64,000 nt of DNA from Thermaerobacter sp. FW80 (lineage in GTDB: Bacteria; Bacillota; Sulfobacillia; Thermaerobacterales; Thermaerobacteraceae), in the NCBI RefSeq assembly GCF_004634385.1, contig NZ_CP037895.1:1897245-1961244 (forward strand), written 5' to 3'. The position numbers and the translations under genes are program-made. Positions 19,195-28,090 of this stretch are shown here, piece by piece; the stretch's first letter is position 1; each line of letters opens with the position of its first letter. Under the pieces are notes generated by a model. The model searched no databases. It was given only the letters and a program-made list of their open reading frames with translations, and was not told the DNA's origin.

Positions 19195-20431
19195 AATCCG
19201 GTCGGCCGCAGCCGAACCCACGGCGCCCCACCAGGACGACGGAGGGGGCGGAGCGGGTAGCGATGGGGGCGCGCCCGGCCGGGCCCCCCGCAGCGGGGGC
19301 GGGACGGACGCGACCGCTGGAGGGGGAGGCGCGGCGCCGGTCCGCCGACCCTCTGCCGGCCGTCCCCCTGCCGGCGACGCAGCGGGTGGCGGTGCCCAGC
19401 AGGCCGGTGCCGCGCAGGGGCACGAGGCGGGTGGCGGTTGGGGGCAGGACGGGGCTGCGCAGGGGCTGGCGCCCCACCAGCCGGTGCTCCTGGAGGCGGC
19501 GCTGGCCTTCCTGGCGCCGCGCCGCGGCGGCCGCTACGTCGACGGGACGGTGGGAGGCGGCGGCCACGCGGCCGCCCTGCTCGCGGCGGTGGGCGGCGAC
19601 GCCCAGCTGCTGGCCATCGACCGCGATCCCCAGGCCCTGGCCGTGGCACGGCGGCGCCTGGCGCCCTTCGGCGACCGGGTGCACCTGGTTCACGGCGACT
19701 TTCGCGACCTCGAGCGGCACCTGGCGTCCCTGGGCTGGGACCGCGTGGACGGCATCCTGCTGGACCTGGGCGTCTCGTCGATGCAGCTGGACGATCCCTC
19801 CCGCGGCTTCAGCTACCAGGAGGAGGGGCCGCTGGACATGCGCATGGATCCGGGCCAGCCGCTGACGGCGGCGGACCTGGTCAACACCGCCAGCCGCGAC
19901 CAGCTGGCCCGCTGGTTGGCCGAGTACGGCGAGGAGCGCTGGGCCGGCCGCATCGCGGACTTCATCGTGGAGGCGCGCCGGCGGCGGCCCATCACCACCA
20001 CCACCGAGCTGGTGGAGATCGTCAAGGCGGCCATCCCGGCCCGCGCCCGGCGGCGGGGCGGCCATCCCGCGCGCCGGACCTTCCAGGCGCTGCGGATCGC
20101 CGTCAACGACGAGCTGCGGGGGCTGGAGGGATTCCTGCGCGCGGCGGCCCAGCGGCTCCGGCCGGGGGGGCGGCTGGTGGTCATCGCCTTCCACTCCCTG
20201 GAGGACCGGGCGGTGAAGCGGGCCTTTCGCGACCTGGCCGCCGGGGAGGGCTTCCGCCTCCTCACCCGCAAGCCGGTGACGCCCGGGGAGGAGGAGGTCC
20301 GCCGCAATCCCCGGTCACGCAGCGCCAAGCTGCGCGCCCTCCAGCGCCTGGCGGCGGGTCCGGCGCCCGCGGGCGGAGAGCCCCGCACCGGCGCCGGGGC
20401 GAGGGCGTCGCCCTGCGACGCCACCCGGTGA
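19184..20431 (+). CDS. rsmH: 16S rRNA (cytosine-1402 N4)-methyltransferase RsmH
   Basis: SAM-dependent methylation of C1402 in the 16S rRNA decoding centre. The enzyme proper starts near residue 95 (APHQPVLLEAALAFL) and shows the SAM motif YVDGTVGGGGHAAALL, AIDRDPQAL, DGILLDLGVSS and the C-terminal FHSLEDRAVKRAFRD and RNPRSRSAKLRAL. From ATG 19184 the protein is 415 aa, about 95 more than usual, because of a Gly/Ala-rich N-terminal extension. That start is preceded by GAGGGGCGAGG; a later start cannot be excluded. Confidence 0.93.
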   Translation: MGGRIRSAAAEPTAPHQDDGGGGAGSDGGAPGRAPRSGGGTDATAGGGGAAPVRRPSAGRPPAGDAAGGGAQQAGAAQGHEAGGGWGQDGAAQGLAPHQPVLLEAALAFLAPRRGGRYVDGTVGGGGHAAALLAAVGGDAQLLAIDRDPQALAVARRRLAPFGDRVHLVHGDFRDLERHLASLGWDRVDGILLDLGVSSMQLDDPSRGFSYQEEGPLDMRMDPGQPLTAADLVNTASRDQLARWLAEYGEERWAGRIADFIVEARRRRPITTTTELVEIVKAAIPARARRRGGHPARRTFQALRIAVNDELRGLEGFLRAAAQRLRPGGRLVVIAFHSLEDRAVKRAFRDLAAGEGFRLLTRKPVTPGEEEVRRNPRSRSAKLRALQRLAAGPAPAGGEPRTGAGARASPCDATR

Positions 20432-20679
20432 CGCCCGGGGTCCGCCGCCGGTGGGAGCGCCTGCGAACCGGGCGGGGGTGCCGTCCCGGGGCGCCGTCGC
20501 CGTCGGCGGGCGCCCGGCGTCTGGACCCGGCCGCCATCGGAGAGGGCTAGGAGTCGCCCGGGTCCGCCGATCCAGGTCACCGCCGGCGGGCACGCACCCG
20601 GCGGCCGGCGTCAACCGCGCGGGCGCGGTCGCCCGGCGCCAGGGCCACGACATAGCGGGAAACGGGGGCGAATAGGACT

Positions 20680-21300
20680 ATGGTACGAGCCGGAGGTGCC
20701 GCCGTCGCGCCGCGGTGGCGACCCACCGCGGCCCCTGCGGGGCCGGGGGCGGCGGGCCATCCCGATCCGCGACGCCGCCCGGGGGTCGTCCGTCGCCAGC
20801 GCATCCGCCGCCGCCTGAGGCTGCGCCCGGAGGCGCGCCTGGTGGCGACGGTGGCTGTGCTCTTCGCCCTGGCGGTACTGGTGATCGCCCGCTGGGCGGC
20901 CCTCTACGGGATGAACCGGGCCATCCTCCAGCGCCAGCAGGAGGTGGCGCGCCTGGAGCGGGCCAACCAGCACCTGGCCCTGGAGGTGGCCCAGCGCGAC
21001 TCCCTGGCGCGCCTCGAGGCCGCTGCCCGGGCCCGCGGCTACGAGGCGCCGGACGCGTTGCGCACGGTGCGCGTCCCGGAGGCAACCCGCGGGCGTGGGA
21101 CCGCCAGCGGCGGGCAGGCGCCCGGCGGCGGCACCGCCGCCGGGGACGGCCAGGCGGGTGCGGTGCGGGAGGCGGTGGTGGCGCTGGCTCCCGCGGGCGC
21201 CGAGGGCGAGCCGGGGGAGCCGGCCGTGGGGTCGGGCGGAACGGCGGGCGGTCCCCTGGTCTGGCTGGGCCGCATCTGGCAGCGGGTCTTCGGCGGCTGA
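20680..21300 (+). CDS. ftsL: FtsL/DivIC-like septum protein
   Basis: 206-aa bitopic protein: an Arg-rich cytoplasmic N-terminus (residues 1-52), one membrane helix (about 53-74, LVATVAVLFALAVLVIARWA) and an extracytoplasmic coiled coil (LQRQQEVARLERANQHLALEVAQRDSL, cut here in sequence terms at about 82-108) followed by a YEAP motif. This is the FtsL layout, and the gene lies between rsmH and the class B PBP as usual. The last about 80 residues form an Ala/Gly-rich tail ending in a WLGRIWQRVFGG segment not typical of FtsL. The ATG at 20680 has a weak ribosome-binding site. Confidence 0.8.
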   Translation: MVRAGGAAVAPRWRPTAAPAGPGAAGHPDPRRRPGVVRRQRIRRRLRLRPEARLVATVAVLFALAVLVIARWAALYGMNRAILQRQQEVARLERANQHLALEVAQRDSLARLEAAARARGYEAPDALRTVRVPEATRGRGTASGGQAPGGGTAAGDGQAGAVREAVVALAPAGAEGEPGEPAVGSGGTAGGPLVWLGRIWQRVFGG

Positions 21301-21310
21301 CGGGCGGCGC

Positions 21311-21402
21311 GGGGAGGGGCGCGCCAGAGGGGCGGGGACGGGCGCGCCAAAGGCGCGGGGACGGGCGCGCCAGAGGGGCGGGGACGGGCACGCCAAAGGG
21401 CC
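21311..21402. repeat. 4 x 23-bp tandem repeat before the PBP gene
   Basis: Four 23-bp units begin at 21311, 21334, 21357 and 21380, each starting GGGGA[C/G]GGGC followed by GCGCC or ACGCC, with a partial fifth unit to about 21415. Three of the units contain the palindrome GGCGCGCC. It fills most of the ftsL-PBP spacer. Confidence 0.9.
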
Positions 21403-21466
21403 ACGCCAAAGGGCGGCGCATGCGGGCGGGGATCGACCCGCGGGCGGGCACGGGAGGCGGTGACGG

Positions 21467-23623
21467 ATGGGCCGGACGGCGCCAGGCGGTCCGGCCGTTC
21501 GTATGCCCGGGATCGGGCTGCGACGGCGGATCCTCGTGGTGTTCCTCGCCTTCTCCCTGGCGCTGGCGGTGCTGGCAGGCCGGCTCGTCACCATCCAGGT
21601 GGTGCGCGGCGAGGCGCTCCGCCAGAAGGCGCTGGACATGCGCCTCTGGCAGGTGCCCGTCCAGGCCCGGCGGGGCGACATCGTCGACCGGAACGGGCGG
21701 GTCCTGGCCACCAGCACCGACGTGGACACCGTCTACGTCGCCCCGGCGGAGCTGCAGGCGGCCGCCCGCAAGGGGCTGGTGGACATCGAGGAGGCGGCCC
21801 GCCAGCTGGCCCGGGTCCTCGACATGGACCCCGAGGACGTCTACCAGCGGCTGACGGTGCCCCACGCCTTCTGGTACGTCAAGCGGCGGGTGACGGACGC
21901 CGAGTCCCGGGCGGTGCGCCAGCTGGACATCCCGGGCGTCCACATCACCCAGGAGGCGCGCCGGTTCTACCCGAAGGGCGAGCTGGCCGCCCACGTGCTG
22001 GGATTCGCCGGGGTGGACAACCAGGGCCTGGAGGGCATCGAGGCCTACTACGATGCGAAGCTGGCCGGCAAGGACGGCTACATCGCCACCGAGTACGACG
22101 CCCTGGGCCGGCCGATCCGGCTGCCGACGGTGCAGGCGCACTACGAGCGCCCCGCGCCCGGGCTGACCCTGCGCCTGACCATCGACGAGACCATCCAGTA
22201 CATCGCCGAGCGGGAGCTGGAGCGGGCGGTCACCCAGCACGGCGCCAAGGGCGGCGTCATCGTGGTGGTGGATCCGCGCACCGGCGGGATCCTGGCCCTG
22301 GCCTCGCGGCCCACCTACGACCCCAATCGCTTCGCCGACTTCCCCCGACGGAACTGGCGCATCAAGCCGGTGGCCGACGCCTTCCCGCCGGGGTCGATCT
22401 TCAAGGTCATCACCGGGGCGGCCGCGGTGGACGCGGGCAAGGTGACACCCGACACCATCGTGGACGACCCCGGCTTCCTGTCGGTGGGGGGCCAGACCAT
22501 CACCAACTGGAACCAGGCGGGGCTCGGGTCGGTGCCCTTCCGCGAGGGCTTCGCCCACTCGTCCAACGTGGTGTTCGGCAAGATGGCCCTGGCCCTGGGC
22601 AAGCCGCTCTTTTACCGGTACCTCGAGCGGTTCCACATCGGGCGACTGACGGGCATCGACCTGCCGGGCGAGACCCCCGGCATCGTGCCGCCGATGGAGC
22701 AGGCCTCCCCCCTGGACCTGGCGATCATGGGCTTCGGGCAGACGCTGACCGCCACGCCGATCCAGATGGCGGCGGCGGTGGCGGCGGTGGCCAACGACGG
22801 CGTCTGGCAGACGCCGCACCTGGCCCAGGCGTGGCTGGACGCCGAGGGCCACGTGGTGGAGGAGGTCCAGCCCGCCGAGCGCCGACAGGTGATCAAGCCG
22901 GAGACCGCGCGGATCATCCGCGAGCTGATGCGGGGCGTGGTCGAGCAGGGGACGGGCCGGCGGGCCCAGGTCCCGGGCTACGAGGTGGGCGGCAAGACGG
23001 GGACGGCCAACAAGGTGGAGGGCGGCCGGGTCGTCCAGAAGTACATCGGCTCCTTCGCCGGCCTGGTGCCGGTGGACGATCCGCGGCTGGTCATCGTGGT
23101 CTCCATCGACGAACCCGCGGGGATCTACTACGGCGGCTACGTGGCGGCCCCCGTCTTCCAGGCGGTGGCCCGCGACGCGCTGCGCTACCTGGGGGTCCCG
23201 CCGACCCGGGAGGAGCGGGCCGAATCCCGGCGCCTGCGGACGGTGCCCAACCTGATGAACCTGACGCGGGACGAGGCACGGGACCGGGCCCAGGCGGCCG
23301 GGTTCCAGGTGGCCTTCGAGGGCGGCGGCCCGCGGGTGGTGGGGCAGTTCCCCGCTGCCGGCGCGCAGCTGGAGGAGGGGAGCACGATCATCCTCTACAC
23401 CGAGACGGCGGCGCGCCAGGACGACGAGGGACGGGTCACCGTCCCCGACCTGCGGGGGCTCACCTACGAGCAGGCCGCCCAGCGGCTGGCCGCGGCCGGG
23501 CTGCAGATGCAGGTGCGCGGCGATCGGGCCGGTGTGGTCGCCCGCCAGGACCCGCCTGCCGGACGGCGGGTGCCCATCGGCTCCACGGTGACCGTGACCC
23601 TGCAGGAGCCGGCGCGCCGGTGA
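21467..23623 (+). CDS. Class B penicillin-binding protein (SpoVD/FtsI type)
   Basis: Septal or spore-cortex peptidoglycan transpeptidase. 718 aa: N-terminal membrane anchor (about residues 20-42), PBP dimerisation domain (ARRGDIVDRNGRVLATS onward) and transpeptidase domain with SIFK (Ser310, Lys313), SSN (365-367) and KTG (510-512). Ile follows the active Ser instead of the more common Thr. Two C-terminal PASTA repeats (about 583-645 and 653-716) are as in SpoVD and in many division PBPs; whether its role is division or sporulation cannot be told. ATG 21467 has GGAGG upstream; ATG 21503 is a possible alternative. Confidence 0.92.
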   Translation: MGRTAPGGPAVRMPGIGLRRRILVVFLAFSLALAVLAGRLVTIQVVRGEALRQKALDMRLWQVPVQARRGDIVDRNGRVLATSTDVDTVYVAPAELQAAARKGLVDIEEAARQLARVLDMDPEDVYQRLTVPHAFWYVKRRVTDAESRAVRQLDIPGVHITQEARRFYPKGELAAHVLGFAGVDNQGLEGIEAYYDAKLAGKDGYIATEYDALGRPIRLPTVQAHYERPAPGLTLRLTIDETIQYIAERELERAVTQHGAKGGVIVVVDPRTGGILALASRPTYDPNRFADFPRRNWRIKPVADAFPPGSIFKVITGAAAVDAGKVTPDTIVDDPGFLSVGGQTITNWNQAGLGSVPFREGFAHSSNVVFGKMALALGKPLFYRYLERFHIGRLTGIDLPGETPGIVPPMEQASPLDLAIMGFGQTLTATPIQMAAAVAAVANDGVWQTPHLAQAWLDAEGHVVEEVQPAERRQVIKPETARIIRELMRGVVEQGTGRRAQVPGYEVGGKTGTANKVEGGRVVQKYIGSFAGLVPVDDPRLVIVVSIDEPAGIYYGGYVAAPVFQAVARDALRYLGVPPTREERAESRRLRTVPNLMNLTRDEARDRAQAAGFQVAFEGGGPRVVGQFPAAGAQLEEGSTIILYTETAARQDDEGRVTVPDLRGLTYEQAAQRLAAAGLQMQVRGDRAGVVARQDPPAGRRVPIGSTVTVTLQEPARR

Positions 23624-23723
23624 CAGACCCCGTCCTGCGCCCCAGGCCGGCGTCCGGAAGCCGATGCGGTCCGGCATCCGGGCCTCCCGCCCGGCCACGG
23701 CGGGGCGTGACGCCGCGGCCGCG

Positions 23724-23769
23724 CCGCGGCAAGGGGTGTCCCGGGGCCGCCGCAAGGGGTGTCACGGGC
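23724..23769. repeat. 23-bp tandem duplication at the murE promoter
   Basis: Two adjacent 23-bp copies (23724-23746 and 23747-23769), about 20 of 23 identical, both containing CAAGGGGTGTC. The second copy supplies the GTGTCA that serves as the -35 of the murE promoter. Confidence 0.8.
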
Positions 23770-23787
23770 CAAGTCAGTTGCTATACT
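23759..23787 (+). promoter_or_regulatory. Extended -10 promoter for murE
   Basis: GTGTCA (23759-23764, 4/6 to TTGACA), 17-bp spacer, TATACT (23782-23787) with an upstream TG at 23779-23780 (TGcTATACT). It lies about 80 bases before murE, so murE onward may be transcribed separately from the upstream dcw genes. Confidence 0.7.
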
Positions 23788-23869
23788 TCGATGCGGCGCC
23801 GGCGGCGGGCCGGTTCGTCCGTCGGGGGACCGCCGGCGCCCGGACCCTGGATGGCAAGGAGCTAGGCCG

Positions 23870-25471
23870 ATGGTGAATCTCAAGGATCTCGTCGCCGTCC
23901 TCCCCGAGAAGACCGTCACGGGCCCCACGGACCGACCCATCCGCGGCATCGCCTACGATTCGCGCCGGGTGGAACCGGGGTTCCTCTTCGTGGCCATCCG
24001 CGGCCTCCGTTACGACGGCCACTCCTTCATCCCCGAGGCGGTGGCCCGCGGGGCGGCGGCGGTGGTGGGGGAGCGGGCGCCGGCGGAGCACGGGGTCCCC
24101 TACGTGCAGGTGCCCTCCAGCCGGCTGGCCCTGGGGTTGCTGGCGGCGGCCTTCTACGGCCATCCCAGCGCGCGGCTGGTGCTGGTCGGGGTGACGGGTA
24201 CCAACGGCAAGACCACCACCACGCACCTGGTGCGCTGGGTGCTGGAGGCCGCCGGCCATCCCACCGGCCTCATCGGCACCGTCCACAACATCATCGGCGG
24301 GCGCTCCCTCCCGGTGGAGCGCACCACGCCGGAGGCCGCCGACCTGCAGCGGCTGCTGGCCCAGATGCGGGACGCCGGCCTGACCCACGTGGTGATGGAG
24401 GTCTCGTCCCACGCCCTGGCGCTGCACCGCGTCGCCGGGTGCGCCTTCGACGTGGGCGTCTTCACCAACCTGACCCAGGACCACCTGGACTTCCACGCCT
24501 CGATGGAGGACTACGCCGCCGCCAAGGCGCGGCTCTTCGCGCGGCTGGGGCGCAACGAGATCCCGGGCACCGACAAGCTCGGACCCAAGGCGGCGGTGAT
24601 CAACGCCGACGATCCGTGGGGGCCCTTCATGGCGGCCCGCAGCAGCGCGCCGGTGATCACCTACGGCATCCGCCAGCCGGCGGACCTCTCCGCCCGCGAC
24701 GTCCAGGTGGAGCCGGGCGGTGTCCGCTTCGTCCTGGTCACCCGGGCGGGGGAGGTGCCGGTCCGGCTGCGGTTGACGGGCCGGTTCAACGTCTACAACG
24801 CCCTGGCGGCGGCCGGCGCGGGCCTGGCCCTGGGCATCGACCCCGCCACCATCGCGCGGGGCCTCGAGAGCCTGCCCGCGGTGCCGGGGCGGCTGGAGCG
24901 CATCGACCGCGGCCAGCCCTTCGCGGTCCTGGTGGACTACGCCCACACCCCCGATGGGCTGGAGAACGTGCTCACCACCGTCCGCGAGCTAGCGGGGCGG
25001 GGCCGGGTGATCTGCGTCTTCGGCTGCGGCGGCGACCGGGACAGGGGCAAGCGCCCCCAGATGGGGGCCATCGCCGCCCGCCTAGCGGACTACACCGTCC
25101 TGACCTCGGACAACCCGCGCAGCGAGGACCCGGAGGCGATCCTCGACGACATCGAGGCGGGCGTCCGTCAGGTGGCGGGCGCCGCCTACGAGCGCGTGAC
25201 GGAGCGGGCCGCCGCCATCCGGCGCGCCCTGGAGCTGGCCCGGCCGGGCGACGTGGTGGTCATCGCCGGCAAGGGCCACGAGGACTACCAGATCTTCGCG
25301 GACCGGACCATCCCCTTCGATGACCGGCAGGTGGCGGCGGCGGCCCTGGAGGCCATGGGCTATCGCGGGGGCGGCGACCGGTCCGCGGGGGCGGGCCGCG
25401 GGTCCGGCACCCCCGGCGGCGACGGCGGGGGGACGCCGACCGGCGGCTCGGCCGGGGGCGGTCTCCGGTGA
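23870..25471 (+). CDS. murE: UDP-MurNAc-tripeptide synthetase MurE (meso-DAP adding)
   Basis: Adds the third residue to UDP-MurNAc-L-Ala-D-Glu. 533 aa. The Mur ligase P-loop is VTGTNGKTTTT (about residues 108-118), with the EVSSHALAL and FTNLTQDHLDFH motifs and the substrate-specificity motif DNPRSEDP (Asp414-Arg417). DNPR is the signature for meso-diaminopimelate, so the peptidoglycan is probably A1-gamma type. The C-terminus adds a Gly-rich tail of about 35 residues. AAGGAG sits about 10 bases before ATG 23870. Confidence 0.96.
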   Translation: MVNLKDLVAVLPEKTVTGPTDRPIRGIAYDSRRVEPGFLFVAIRGLRYDGHSFIPEAVARGAAAVVGERAPAEHGVPYVQVPSSRLALGLLAAAFYGHPSARLVLVGVTGTNGKTTTTHLVRWVLEAAGHPTGLIGTVHNIIGGRSLPVERTTPEAADLQRLLAQMRDAGLTHVVMEVSSHALALHRVAGCAFDVGVFTNLTQDHLDFHASMEDYAAAKARLFARLGRNEIPGTDKLGPKAAVINADDPWGPFMAARSSAPVITYGIRQPADLSARDVQVEPGGVRFVLVTRAGEVPVRLRLTGRFNVYNALAAAGAGLALGIDPATIARGLESLPAVPGRLERIDRGQPFAVLVDYAHTPDGLENVLTTVRELAGRGRVICVFGCGGDRDRGKRPQMGAIAARLADYTVLTSDNPRSEDPEAILDDIEAGVRQVAGAAYERVTERAAAIRRALELARPGDVVVIAGKGHEDYQIFADRTIPFDDRQVAAAALEAMGYRGGGDRSAGAGRGSGTPGGDGGGTPTGGSAGGGLR

Positions 25472-25489
25472 CGGCAGGGGGGTGAGGGC

Positions 25490-26913
25490 GTGCGCCTGAG
25501 CATGGCGGAGGTGGCGGCCGCCACGGGCGGGCGCCTGGTGGCGGGCGACCCCTCCGTGGCGGTGACCGGCGGCACCGTGGACAGCCGCCGGGTGCGGCCC
25601 GGCGACCTGTTCTTCGCCTTGCCCGGCCAGCGGGTGGACGGCCACCGGTTCGTCGGGCAGGCCCTGGCGGCCGGGGCGCGCGGCGCCGTGATCGCCCGCC
25701 CCCTGGGCCAGGTCCTGCCCGGGGGGTGCCGGCGGGGACCGCCGTGGTGGAGGTCGCGGATACCCGCCAGGCCCTGGCGGACCTGGCCCGCTGGGTTCGG
25801 CGGCGGCGTCCGGACCTGCGGGTGGTGGGGATCACGGGCAGCGTGGGCAAGACCACCACCAAGGAGATGGCCGCGGCGGTCCTGGGCCAGCGCTTCCAGG
25901 TGCTCAAGACGGCCGGCAACTACAACACCGACATCGGCCTGCCCCTCACCCTGCTCGATCTGGAGGACCACCACCAGGTGGCCGTGCTGGAGATGGCCAT
26001 GCGTGGGCTCGGCGAGATCGCCCGCTTGGCGGCCATCGCCGCGCCCGAGGTGGGCGTGGTGACGGTGGTGGCGGAATCGCACCTCGAGCTCCTCGGCAGC
26101 CTGGAACGGATCGCCCAGGCCAAGGGCGAGCTGGTGGAGGCCCTGCCCGCCCATGGCGTCGCGGTGCTCAATGCCGACGATCCCCGGGTGCGGGCCATAG
26201 CGTCCCGCACCCGCGCCCGGGTGCTCACCTTCGGCCAGGGCGATGCCGACGTCCGCGCCGTCGCCGTCGAGCATCGGGGAGCGGCGGGGAGTCGCTTCCG
26301 CCTGGCGATCCGCGGCGGCGACGGGGCGCCGGTGGAGCTGGCGGTGCCGGGCCCGGCCGGCGTCACCTGCGCCCTCGCCGCGGCGGCCGTCGGCGTCGCC
26401 CTGGGGCTCGATGCGGCCACCATCGCCGCGGGCCTCGCCCAGGCACGACCCGCGGCGATGCGCAACGAGATCCGCCAGGTCGGGTCGTGGACCCTCTTCA
26501 TCGATTGCTACAATGCGTCGCCCACCTCGACCCGGGCGGCGCTCGAGGCGTTGCGGCAGATCGCGGGCCAGCGCCGGGCCGTGGCGATCCTGGGGGACAT
26601 GTACGAGCTGGGGGAGTGGGCCGAAGAGGGCCACCGGCAGACGGGCGCGGTGGCGGCGCGCACCGTCGACGTGCTCCTGGCGGTGGGACGGTGGGCGCCC
26701 CAGCTGGTGGAGGGATGGCGGCGGGCCGGGGGGGACCGCGGCGCGGCGGCGGCGTACGCCGACAAGGCCGCCCTGGTGGCCGCCCTGGAGGGGTGGCTGC
26801 GACCCGGCGATGCCATCCTGATCAAGGGCTCGCGGGGCATGGCGATGGAACAGGTCGTCGAGGCCCTGCTGGCGCGGGCGGACGCGGCCGGTTCGTCCCC
26901 GGCCGAACGGTGA
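25490..26913 (+). CDS. murF: UDP-MurNAc-pentapeptide synthetase MurF, interrupted by a -1 frameshift
   Basis: Adds D-Ala-D-Ala to complete the pentapeptide precursor. The N-terminal domain (MRLSMAEVAAATGGRL to VIARPLGQVLP) is read from GTG 25490; the rest, from about 25726, is in the -1 frame (VPAGTAVVEVADTRQAL, then GITGSVGKTTTKEM, LPLTLLDLEDHHQ, LFIDCYNASPTS, LGDMYELGE, KGSRGMAMEQ). The break coincides with a run of six G at 25721-25726; a seventh G would restore one continuous protein of about 475 aa. The remainder is intact and the gene is normally essential, so a sequencing or assembly error or ribosomal slippage is likelier than a dead gene. Confidence 0.85.
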
Positions 26914-27094
26914 ACGGCCCCCCAGAGGTGCGCGGGACCGGGGCGCGGACGGCCCGTGCCGGATCCCGCCGGGGCGGCCGGTCCCGGGGGTCGGGGGCCG
27001 CTGCGTTGCGGTCGTGGGGGATGGACGGTCCCGGGCGGCGTCCCGACGAGAAGGGTGAACGGGAAAGCTTGGCGCGGAAAGGAACGGGCGCTGC

Positions 27095-28090
27095 ATGACC
27101 ATCGACCTCTGGCCCGTCCCGGCGCTGGCCCGCCTGGGACTGGCGGCGGTGCTGGCGGCGGGACTCAGCCTGGTCCTGGGGCCCGTGATCATCCCCTGGC
27201 TCAGCCGACTGCGGTTCGGCCAGACCGTGCGCGAGCAGGGCCCGGCCCGGCACCGGGTCAAGCAGGGCACCCCGACCATGGGCGGGGTGATCTTCCTGCT
27301 GCCGACCCTGTTGGTGACCGCCTGGCTGGCTCCGCCGACACCGGCGACGGCGCTGGTGCTGGGCGTGACCGTCGCCTTCGGCGTCGTCGGCGGGGTGGAC
27401 GACTACCTCAAGGTCGCCCTGCGTCGCTCCCTGGGCTTGCGGGCGCGGGCCAAGCTGGCCTGGCAGACCGTGGCGGCCGCCCTGCTGGTGTACCTGGCCC
27501 AGGCGTGGCTGGGCCGGGGCACCGCCGTCTGGATCCCCTTCGGGGGCGGGTGGTGGGACCTGGGGGTGTGGTACTACCCCCTGGCGGTGCTGGCGGTGGT
27601 GGCCAGCGCCAACGCCGTCAACATGACCGACGGCCTCGACGGCCTGGCGGCGGGTTCCACCTTGATCGCCCTCTCCGTCTTCTTCTACGCGGCCGCCCGC
27701 TCCGGCCGGTATGACCTGGCGATCTTCATCGTATCCTTGGGCGCGGCCCTGGCCGGGTTCCTCTGGTTCAACCTGCACCCGGCGCGGGTGTTCATGGGCG
27801 ATACCGGGTCCCTGGCCCTGGGCGCCGCCCTGGGCGGCCTGGCCGTCCTGACCGGGACCGAGCTGGTCCTGCCGGTGGCGGGGATGCTGTTCGTGCTGGA
27901 GACGCTGTCGGTGATCGTCCAGGTGTTGAGCTTCCGGCTGACCGGGCGGCGGGTGTTGCGCATGAGCCCGCTCCACCATCACTTCGAGCTGGGCGGCTGG
28001 AGCGAGGCCCAGGTGGTCTACCGGTTCTGGGCGGCCGGCCTGGGTTTCGCCCTGGCGGGTTTGCTGGCCCTGGGAGGGTTTCCGGGATGA
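27095..28090 (+). CDS. mraY: Phospho-MurNAc-pentapeptide translocase MraY
   Basis: Integral membrane enzyme that makes lipid I from UDP-MurNAc-pentapeptide and undecaprenyl phosphate. 331 aa with about ten membrane helices. Family motifs: HRVKQGTPTMGGVIF, VDDYLKV, NAVNMTDGLDGLAAG, FMGDTGSLALG and MSPLHHHFELGGWSE, which include the catalytic aspartates and the HHH loop. Its TGA overlaps the ftsW ATG (ATGA). murD, normally between mraY and ftsW, is absent here. Confidence 0.97.
   Translation: MTIDLWPVPALARLGLAAVLAAGLSLVLGPVIIPWLSRLRFGQTVREQGPARHRVKQGTPTMGGVIFLLPTLLVTAWLAPPTPATALVLGVTVAFGVVGGVDDYLKVALRRSLGLRARAKLAWQTVAAALLVYLAQAWLGRGTAVWIPFGGGWWDLGVWYYPLAVLAVVASANAVNMTDGLDGLAAGSTLIALSVFFYAAARSGRYDLAIFIVSLGAALAGFLWFNLHPARVFMGDTGSLALGAALGGLAVLTGTELVLPVAGMLFVLETLSVIVQVLSFRLTGRRVLRMSPLHHHFELGGWSEAQVVYRFWAAGLGFALAGLLALGGFPG

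Noticed and set aside
25490-26913. Calling murF a dead pseudogene
   Set aside because: Everything except one base at a G run is intact and the enzyme is normally essential; error or slippage is more likely.
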